Below, piece after piece: positions 53,840-60,069 of a DNA stretch of 60,069 bases. Source of the DNA: Leptotrichia trevisanii DSM 22070 (lineage in GTDB: Bacteria; Fusobacteriota; Fusobacteriia; Fusobacteriales; Leptotrichiaceae); assembly GCF_000482505.1 (NCBI RefSeq), contig NZ_AXVL01000024.1, positions 1-60,069 on the forward strand, read 5' to 3'. Made by a program: the position numbers and the translations under genes. The stretch's first letter is position 1. Each line of letters starts with the position of its first letter. The notes under the pieces are model-generated. The model did not search any database, was not told where the DNA came from, and saw nothing but the letters and a program-made list of their open reading frames with translations.

Positions 53840-54901
53840 ATGAAAAAAATAATAGCGTTACTTATAATGATTTTTTCGGTAATATCATTTGCAGACGGCG
53901 AAGTTACTGGAAAAAGAATACAGGTTAGAGGGGTTTCAAAGAAGGAAATTATGCCAAATTCGGCAAAAATTGCTCTTACGATTCAAACTGAGAATGAAAG
54001 TCTGGATAAGGCAAGTGGGGAAAATTCACAAATTTTGGAAAGATATAAGAGATTGCTTGCTCAGACTGGGACAAAATACAACAAGATTAATTCGACAGGA
54101 TATTCCACTTATGAAACATATAACTGGGATACGGTAATTGAAAACAAAGGGAAAAAAGAATATAAAACAAAACTTTCAGTAGAAGTTGACAGAATTTCTC
54201 TTGATACATTAAAAAATTTTATGAGTGTTCTTGCGGCTGAAAAAATTTATTCCTTGAACAGAAGTAAAAATGGCACATATATTTTCACTGTTGAATCTCA
54301 GGATGCAACAAATAAACAGGCATATCAGAATGCAATGTCAAAATTTAATGATATTCAGCAAAAATTGAGCAAAGCAGGAATTCCCGCAAGTACAGTAAAA
54401 ATCTCAGGATATGACAATAAGGAAGTAAGCCTTGAAAAAAGAACAAGCAACAAAAAAAATATCCAAGTCGTTTTACATCAAATAGAAGTTGAAACAAGAG
54501 ATTTGAAAAATCTTGGAAACATCATAAATGTAGCAAGCACATTAGGAATTGGTACAACTGGACAAATCGAATACGACATTGACAATAAGCAGCAGCTGGA
54601 AAATGAACTTTACGAAAATGCCTACAAGGAAGCCTTGAAAAAAGCCCAAGTTATCTTAGGAAAAACAGATTTAAACCTAAAAAATCCTGTTACAATCACA
54701 GATAAATCATACGGAGTTATCCAGCCTTATTACGATTACAACTACAATTACTACAACGAAGCCAGTTACGCAACTAATTTAGTGCAAGTGAAAAAAAGCG
54801 ACAGAGAACTTCTCGATGAATCCGCAAGAAGAAACATCGTAATTTCTCCAAAAAAATTAAATATTTCAAAAACTGTCTACATCGAATTTGAAATGAACTA
54901 A
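53840..54901 (+). CDS. SIMPL (DUF541) periplasmic protein, copy 2
   Basis: 353 residues. A signal peptide (KKIIALLIMIFSVISFADG) is followed by KRIQVRGVSKKEIMPNSAKIALTIQTENESLDKASGENSQIL and the core YDIDNKQQLENELYENAYKEALKKAQVILGK. Same fold and arrangement as the preceding gene but diverged, so an old tandem duplication. AGAAAGGAAT precedes the ATG. Confidence 0.86.
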   Translation: MKKIIALLIMIFSVISFADGEVTGKRIQVRGVSKKEIMPNSAKIALTIQTENESLDKASGENSQILERYKRLLAQTGTKYNKINSTGYSTYETYNWDTVIENKGKKEYKTKLSVEVDRISLDTLKNFMSVLAAEKIYSLNRSKNGTYIFTVESQDATNKQAYQNAMSKFNDIQQKLSKAGIPASTVKISGYDNKEVSLEKRTSNKKNIQVVLHQIEVETRDLKNLGNIINVASTLGIGTTGQIEYDIDNKQQLENELYENAYKEALKKAQVILGKTDLNLKNPVTITDKSYGVIQPYYDYNYNYYNEASYATNLVQVKKSDRELLDESARRNIVISPKKLNISKTVYIEFEMN

Positions 54902-54913
54902 AAATATAATTTA

Positions 54914-54955
54914 AGAAAACTGCTGTATTTATATAATATGGTAGTTTTTATTTTC
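54914..54955 (+). terminator. Terminator after the SIMPL pair
   Basis: AAAACTGC pairs with GTAGTTTT across an AT loop, followed by TATTTTCTT. Confidence 0.55.
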
Positions 54956-55046
54956 TTAAAAATCAACGAAAAATTAAAAAGAAATAATTTTTAAATTAAT
55001 ATACAGTTGTAATTCAAATAAGGTTATAGTTTTTTTCAAATCGGTA

Positions 55047-55074
55047 TTGACTTTAAAAAAAAATACTGTATAAT
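55047..55074 (+). promoter_or_regulatory. Promoter of the PTS EIIBC gene
   Basis: TTGACT (55047-55052), 16 bases, TATAAT (55069-55074), 57 bases before the start. Confidence 0.75.
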
Positions 55075-55130
55075 TAACATTATTGTTTAAAAAATTGTGA
55101 ATTGTAATTTGTTTTAGGAGGAATTTTTTT

Positions 55131-56630
55131 ATGAAAAAGTATCATGATGATGCTGTTAAGTTATTAGAACTTGTCGGTGGAAAAGAAAATGTTGTGGCAG
55201 TTACTCACTGTGCGACTAGAATGAGATTTTCTCTTGCAGATGAGAAAAAAGCAAATCCAAAAGAGATAGGACAGCTTGACTCTGTTAAAGGAACATTTAC
55301 AAATGCGGGACAGTTTCAGGTAATTGTAGGAAATGATGTTGGAGATTTCTATAAAGAATTTATAAATGTTTCAGGTATTCAAGCAGCTTCAAAAGAAGAT
55401 GTAAAAAAAGCAGCTATGGAAAAACAACCATTACTACAAAGAATGGTTGCACATCTGGCAGAAATTTTCGTTCCATTAATTCCAGCATTGGTAGCTGGAG
55501 GGCTTATGCTTGGGCTAACAAATTTCTTAGGGGCAGAGTTACCGTTTTTACATAATAAGTCACTAAATCAACTATATCCTTTAGCAGCTAATTTATCTAA
55601 ATTTATAAATTGGATAGGGGTAGCTGTATTTGGAATGTTGCCAGTTTTGGTTTCGTGGTCAACAGTTCGTAAATTTAAAGGTAACGAGGCACTAGGAATT
55701 GTATTGGGGCTTATGCTAGTTTTAGCAGGAACAATGTTAAATGCTTATACTTATGGGGATATTGTAGCAAAAGGGCATAATATAAGAGAAATGTTGATTA
55801 ACGGATCTGCAGAATATGGAATAAAAGCAGGAGAATATGTTATTGATTTAGGATTTTATAAGATTTTAATGATAGGATATCAAGCACAGGTATTACCAGC
55901 AATGTTTGCAGGAATTGCAATGTGTTATATAGAGAAATTCTTTAATAAACGAACTCCAGAAGTTTTAAAATTAGTTTGGGTGCCATTTATAACATTAGTT
56001 GTAACTGGTTTCTTGACTATATTATTTATAGGTCCTTTTGCAAGAATGATTGGAGAAGGATTAACTGGATTGTTTAAATTCTTATTCCAAACACCAGGAT
56101 TAAAATATTTTGGAGCAATAATATTTGGAGCAACTTATGCACCTCTTGTTATTACAGGATTGCATCATACATTCATGGCAATAGATTTTCAGTTGCAGGC
56201 AACTTTGGGAGGAACATTTATTTGGCCATTAATTGCCCTATCTAATATTGCTCAGTCAGGAGCAGTATTTGCAACTTACTTTATTTATAAAAAAGATAAG
56301 AAGCAAGAATCAGTTTCATTATCTTCAACAGTATCAGCTTGTTTTGGAATTACTGAACCAGCATTATTTGGAGCAAACTTGAAATTCATGTATCCATTTT
56401 ATGCAGCATTGTGTGGTTCAGTTCTAGCGGCTTTAATTTCAACAGGATTTGGAGTATTATCAAATGGAATTGGTGTAGGAGGACTAGCGTTAGCATTTCT
56501 GTCAATTAAATTTACTAATGGAGGAATTTATCAATTAGGTTTTTGGATTGCTTCGATTGTAGCGTTTGTAGTTCCATTTGTTTTAACGTTCTTATTTTCA
56601 AAAACAAAATTAAATAAGGAAAACAAATAA
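55131..56630 (+). CDS. PTS sugar permease EIIBC (trehalose/sucrose type)
   Basis: 499 residues. The EIIB domain (1-90) carries the phosphorylated Cys in THCATRMRFSL and NAGQFQVIVGN. The EIIC domain (about 105-490) has the usual ten or so segments with GGLMLGLTNFLGAE, TYAPLVITGLHHTFMAIDFQL and FGITEPALFGANL. The overall pattern is closest to trehalose permeases (TreP/TreB) and sucrose permeases, which lack EIIA and borrow it. Phosphate comes through HPr. No phosphotrehalase or sucrose-6-phosphate hydrolase is next to it, so the sugar is not settled. AGGAGG precedes the ATG. Confidence 0.9.
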   Translation: MKKYHDDAVKLLELVGGKENVVAVTHCATRMRFSLADEKKANPKEIGQLDSVKGTFTNAGQFQVIVGNDVGDFYKEFINVSGIQAASKEDVKKAAMEKQPLLQRMVAHLAEIFVPLIPALVAGGLMLGLTNFLGAELPFLHNKSLNQLYPLAANLSKFINWIGVAVFGMLPVLVSWSTVRKFKGNEALGIVLGLMLVLAGTMLNAYTYGDIVAKGHNIREMLINGSAEYGIKAGEYVIDLGFYKILMIGYQAQVLPAMFAGIAMCYIEKFFNKRTPEVLKLVWVPFITLVVTGFLTILFIGPFARMIGEGLTGLFKFLFQTPGLKYFGAIIFGATYAPLVITGLHHTFMAIDFQLQATLGGTFIWPLIALSNIAQSGAVFATYFIYKKDKKQESVSLSSTVSACFGITEPALFGANLKFMYPFYAALCGSVLAALISTGFGVLSNGIGVGGLALAFLSIKFTNGGIYQLGFWIASIVAFVVPFVLTFLFSKTKLNKENK

Positions 56631-56647
56631 GTGTATTTACAAATTAT

Positions 56648-56682
56648 AAAAATAGCAGGTTTTTTAACTCCTGCTTTTTTTT
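56648..56682 (+). terminator. Terminator after EIIBC
   Basis: AGCAGG (56654-56659) pairs with CCTGCT (56670-56675); the stem extends into A/T and ends in a T8 run. Confidence 0.85.
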
Positions 56683-56713
56683 AAAATACAAAAAATAAGG
56701 AGAGTGACGGATT

Positions 56714-58297
56714 ATGAAAAAAAAACTAGTAATAATTTTGTTTATTATGCTAATTACTGGAGTAATTGGAAATGGTGCGACACGTGGTAATAGAAAGAGA
56801 GTTAGCAGAAAGAAAATTGGTAATGTGAAAGTGAGTGAAAAAACTGTGGATTTATCAAATTATAATAGAGTAAAGAAGGTCAGCATTTTTGTACAAGGTT
56901 TTGAGAGCGGGCCCGCTGTGAGCAAAGTTATTTTAGAAATGGGTGATTATAGAATTACGAATCTTGATAAAAATGATTGGAAAATAAAAACAAATGGATT
57001 TGAGCGAAAAGTAATGGATGTGTATGTTTCGGATAAGAAAGGAGAGAAAGCTTTTGATACTGGGATTGTTACACTTGAATTAGAAAATAAGTTTAACTCT
57101 GATACCTTGAAGTATGAAGGTTCGCCTTTTGCTTATAACAGACAGAAATTTTTTAATGAATGGGTAAAAGAATATGTTGTGGAAATCGAGGGAAAAGTCA
57201 ATGTTGATGGAAAGAGTTATTTGGTTAGTAAAAAAGAGGATGTGATCAATAACAGAATTTCGACAGATACGGAACTGTTTAATTATAGAAGTTCATTTAG
57301 TGGAAATTACAAAAATCCGATTACAAAAAAAATGGAAAATTTGAAACTGGAAATGGCGGCTTATGAGCCTGAAAACTTTAAAGTGGGAGCAAAAAAGCCT
57401 TTAATCGTTTGGCTTCATGGACAAGGGGAAGGTGGAACGGATCCTGATATTGATATTTTGGGAACAGAAACTTGGCACTTGCGAAAGAGGAAATTCAGAA
57501 ATATTTTACTGCAGGAGGAACTGATACAAAAGGAGCATTTGTTCTAGCTGTTCAGTCGCCAATTTACTGGATGGATGAGGGTGATGGAACTAATGGAAAT
57601 GGAAGTGGAAATTCGAGATACACTCAAATTTTGATGGATAGATACAATCAAGGAATATGTAAAACATAATCCGTATGTTGATACAGACAGAATTTATCTT
57701 GCTGGAGATTCAAACGGCGGATACATGACTGTAAATATGATAATTACTTATCCAGATTACTTTGCGGCGGCAGTACCGATTTGCGAGGCGTATGCTTATC
57801 ACGAATATGCGAGAAATAGCGATGAAACTTACAAGACAAACAATATTGAAGTTTCGGCAGGCGGTAAAAACAGTGCGGTTTCAAGATTTGTGGAAACTAA
57901 AAAACTGTGGGTAACAAAAGAAAAAATTCAGAAGATGAAAAAAACGCCAGTATGGTTCATTGCGGCAGCAGATGACGAGATTGTTACACCGAAAAAATTC
58001 TCGCTTCCAACATATAGAGATTTATTAAGGGCTGGAGCCGATAATGCGTGGTATTCGTATTATGAAAATGTAGTTGGGACAGATGTGCCAAATTCAAGAT
58101 TTCCTGGACATTTTTCGTGGATATATTTTTTGAATAATCAAGTGGAAGGTGTGCAGAATAGGGATAAAATAAAAAATTCCAAAGATACCGAAACTTTCGG
58201 ATTTGAGCCAAGTAACGCTGGAAAAGGCGGGAGTGAAAAGGCTAAAGTTAATGGAAAAATGTTTGCAATGGATGAATTTTCAGAAGAAAACGAATAA
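56714..58297 (+). pseudogene. Exported alpha/beta-hydrolase (esterase/peptidase), two frameshifts
   Basis: Three overlapping frame pieces together give one protein of about 527 residues. A signal peptide (KKKLVIILFIMLITGVIGNG) is followed by a beta-rich N-domain and a hydrolase domain with LIVWLHGQGEGG, GDSNGGYM (nucleophile), AADDEIVTPKKF (Asp) and GHFSWIYF (His). The frame is lost near 57474, where one G appears missing in CTTGGCACTT (restoring it gives ALAKEEIQKYF). It is regained at 57637-57644, where GATA is duplicated (removing one copy gives MDTIKEYVKHNPYV). The lesions compensate, leaving about 165 bases out of frame. Predicted role: periplasmic esterase or peptidase if intact. Confidence 0.8.
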
Positions 58298-58325
58298 AAA
58301 ATAACAGGTGTTCTGCAAAAAATGC

Positions 58326-58355
58326 TTGCAATTTTATATAAAATTGTAGTATGAT
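58326..58355 (+). promoter_or_regulatory. Likely gdhA promoter
   Basis: TTGCAA (58326-58331), 18 bases, TATGAT (58350-58355), about 70 bases before the gene. Confidence 0.45.
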
Positions 58356-58427
58356 GTAACGGTAGAGAAGATTTTTAACAGGAAGTTTAAAAATCAGAAC
58401 AGACTAGAGAAAAGTGAGGTAGAAACG

Positions 58428-59681
58428 ATGGCAAAAGAAACATTAAATCCATTTGAGATTGCTCAAAAACAAATCAAATCAGCTTGTGATAAATTAAACG
58501 CAGATCCAGCTGTTTATGAAATCCTAAAAAATCCTATGAGAGTGTTGGAAGTATCGTTCCCAGTAAAACTGGACAACGGAACAGTTAAAACATTTACAGG
58601 ATACAGATCTCAACATAACAATGCAGTAGGGCCTTTTAAAGGTGGACTTAGATTCCATCCAGACGTAACAAGAGACGAAGTAAAAGCATTATCAACTTGG
58701 ATGACATTCAAATGTTCAGTAGCAGGAATCCCTTATGGTGGTGGAAAAGGTGGAATGGCAATTAATCCTAAAGATTATTCTAAAGCTGAGTTAGAAAGAA
58801 TTTCTAAAGGTTTTGCAAAAGCAATTTCACCAATTATTGGAGAAAAAGTTGATATACCAGCTCCAGACGTTAATACAAACGGACAAATCATGTCTTGGAT
58901 GGTTGACGCTTATGAAGAAGTTGCAGGAAAATCAACAAAAGGTGTATTTACAGGAAAACCTTTAGAATTTGGAGGATCTCTTGCAAGAACGGAAGCAACT
59001 GGATACGGAGTTAATTTAACAGCTAAAAAAGCATTGGCAAAATTAAATATTGATGTTAAAGGAGCAACATACGCTGTACAGGGATTTGGAAATGTTGGAT
59101 TCTACACAGCTTACTACGCATATAAAGACGGTGCAAAAATTGTAGCATTCTCAAATTCAGATGTTGCAATTTACAATGAAAATGGAATTGACATGGAAGC
59201 TGTAATAAAAGACTTTGAAGAAAATGGACGTATTGTAGCAAACAAAGGATACGGAAAAGATATTACAAATGCTGAATTATTAGAATTGGAAGTTGATGTT
59301 CTAGCACCATGTGCCTTAGAAAACCAAATTACTTCTGAAAATGCCGACAGAATTAAGGCGAAAGTAATTACAGAAGGAGCAAATGGGCCGACTACTCCAG
59401 AAGCTGATGAAATCTTATTCAAAAAAGGAATCGTAGTTATCCCTGACATTCTTGCAAACTCAGGTGGAGTTGTAGTTTCATACTTTGAATGGGTACAAAA
59501 TTTACAAAGCTACTACTGGCCATTTGAAGAAGTTCAACAAAAAGAAGATGCCTTGTTATCAACAGCATTTGAAGATGTATGGAACTTAGCAGATGAATAC
59601 AAAGTAGACTTGAGAAATGCAGCTTATATGAAGAGTATCGAAAGAATTTCAAAAGCAATGAAATTAAGAGGATGGTATTAA
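58428..59681 (+). CDS. gdhA: Glutamate dehydrogenase
   Basis: 417 residues. YRSQHNNAVGPFKGGLRFHP, MTFKCSVAGIPYGGGKGGMAINPK (catalytic Lys) and PAPDVNTNGQIMSWMVDAYE form the substrate side. GFGNVGFYTAYYAYKDGAKIVAFSNS is the nucleotide-binding Rossmann motif; the residues after it fit an NAD-linked enzyme of the fermentative type. It oxidises glutamate to 2-oxoglutarate and ammonia, a main energy route in amino-acid-fermenting fusobacteria. GTGAGG precedes the ATG. Codon use indicates strong expression. Confidence 0.95.
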   Translation: MAKETLNPFEIAQKQIKSACDKLNADPAVYEILKNPMRVLEVSFPVKLDNGTVKTFTGYRSQHNNAVGPFKGGLRFHPDVTRDEVKALSTWMTFKCSVAGIPYGGGKGGMAINPKDYSKAELERISKGFAKAISPIIGEKVDIPAPDVNTNGQIMSWMVDAYEEVAGKSTKGVFTGKPLEFGGSLARTEATGYGVNLTAKKALAKLNIDVKGATYAVQGFGNVGFYTAYYAYKDGAKIVAFSNSDVAIYNENGIDMEAVIKDFEENGRIVANKGYGKDITNAELLELEVDVLAPCALENQITSENADRIKAKVITEGANGPTTPEADEILFKKGIVVIPDILANSGGVVVSYFEWVQNLQSYYWPFEEVQQKEDALLSTAFEDVWNLADEYKVDLRNAAYMKSIERISKAMKLRGWY

Positions 59682-59717
59682 TTTTTTAAGTTTTTGATTT
59701 AAGTTAAATATTAAATA

Positions 59718-59766
59718 AAGAACCTATTTCTATTTTTATAAATTATAGAGTAGGTTCTTTTTTATT
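59718..59766 (+). terminator. Terminator after gdhA
   Basis: AAAGAACCTA (59718-59727) pairs perfectly with TAGGTTCTTT (59751-59760), then a T-run. Confidence 0.85.
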
Positions 59767-59822
59767 TATAAGGAAATTAAATTCATATTTTTTAGGTATT
59801 TACTGATATATTTGATAATTTT

Positions 59823-59850
59823 AAAAGAGGCGTCAGCCTCTTTTCCTTTT
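59823..59850. terminator. Bidirectional hairpin at the IS 3' side
   Basis: AAAAGAGGC, loop GTCA, GCCTCTTTT: a perfect 9-bp stem with T-rich sequence after it on the plus strand and AT-rich sequence after it on the minus strand. It lies about 70 bases past the transposase stop and may end its transcript or mark the element's end. The short palindrome CCAACCTAGTTGG (59891-59903) lies between the two. Confidence 0.55.
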
Positions 59851-59915
59851 CTTTTGTCAAATAAATATACAAATGTCTACGACAAAATATCCAACCTAGT
59901 TGGATTAATAAAATA

Positions 59916-60069
59916 TTAATAGTATTTTTTGAGGGGCGGATATCTGTAATGATAAAATTCCCATACAATCATTTTAACCTTGCATGCTGGACAGTAAAAA
60001 GGATTCATCCCGAAAGTCCTGTACATCTGCCTTTGATAAAATGAATATCTTGACACGGCAATGTTTTTC
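59916..60069 (-). mobile_element. IS91-family transposase, C-terminal part (cut by window end)
   Basis: On the minus strand an open frame enters from the window end and stops at TAA (59918-59916) after about 50 codons. It reads SRYSFYQRQMYRTFGMNPFYCPACKVKM, then WEFYHYRYPPLKKYY. The F-G-x-N-P-F-x-C-P-x-C pattern is the usual C-terminus of IS91-type transposases. It has the same orientation as the N-terminal piece at 1-446. Confidence 0.75.

Overview
The window is a very AT-rich chromosomal piece of a bacterium that carries lipid A synthesis (lpxK), a periplasmic thiol system and periplasmic SIMPL proteins, so it has an outer membrane. Its regulators and gene orders look Firmicute-like: whiA, ylxM, a PASTA gene next to rsgA and rpe, RqcH, scpB and GatCAB. 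This mix, with extreme A+T, points to Fusobacteriota, most likely Leptotrichia or a close relative. That assignment is inferred from gene content and remembered family resemblance, not from a search. Both ends of the window are pieces of an IS91-type transposase in the same orientation, so this is probably an assembly contig cut at a repeated insertion sequence.

Layout. 1-0.45 kb: truncated IS91-family transposase. 0.8-4.7 kb: accessory genes of unknown role (a small protein, an ankyrin-repeat protein, a one-pass protein and a multi-pass membrane protein) with miniature-element repeats. 4.9-6.2 kb: TPR protein and YlxM-like HTH. 6.3-8.9 kb: RpiR regulator with a leader hairpin, then a 6-phospho-beta-glucosidase. 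9-12.2 kb: a membrane protein broken by an in-frame stop, a VOC protein, a flavin-reductase-like protein, RadC and a shortened RicT/PSP1 protein. 12.3-12.5 kb: tRNA-Val, tRNA-Asp and tRNA-Phe with promoter and terminator, followed by a PIN-domain gene. 14-15.2 kb: secreted histidine acid phosphatase. 15.7-21.8 kb: ftsK, mreB, scpB, an rRNA pseudouridine synthase and a HAD phosphatase. 21.8-22.8 kb: a DpnD-like protein plus a winged-helix/restriction-endonuclease-like protein. 22.9-34.5 kb: gatC, a DUF4253 gene, gatA, gatB, ftsI-like PBP, priA, uppS, cdsA and tyrS. 35.3-44.1 kb: acpS, a CcdA/DsbD-like redox protein, a MORN protein, whiA, lpxK, serS, a GH25 lysozyme and fba. 44.9-52.2 kb: pyrG, then on the minus strand ptsH, rqcH, a MarR-FeoA fusion, rpe, rsgA and a PASTA protein. 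52.6-59.7 kb: two tandem SIMPL genes, a PTS EIIBC, a frameshifted alpha/beta hydrolase and gdhA. The last 150 bp is the 3' end of an IS91-type transposase.

Functional logic. Most genes are housekeeping: translation (GatCAB, TyrS, SerS, tRNAs, RqcH, RsgA), envelope and division (FtsK, MreB, FtsI, UppS, CdsA, LpxK, PASTA protein, lysozyme), and fermentative sugar and amino-acid metabolism (PTS EIIBC, HPr, 6-P-beta-glucosidase, Fba, Rpe, GDH).

The most unusual material is non-coding. Paired inverted hairpins with a conserved TCGCC loop recur at three loci (about 1.8, 35.1 and 44.3 kb). Long hairpins with unrelated stem arms but conserved loop-flanking words (TGTYTGAGC and AGYGAG) recur at 34.8, 44.4 and 44.6 kb. 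A miniature-element family has TATACTAAA ends. Other points of note are the PASTA protein standing where a PASTA kinase sits in Firmicutes, the cysteine-less RicT, and the DpnD/endonuclease-like pair. No CRISPR array, rRNA or prophage was seen.
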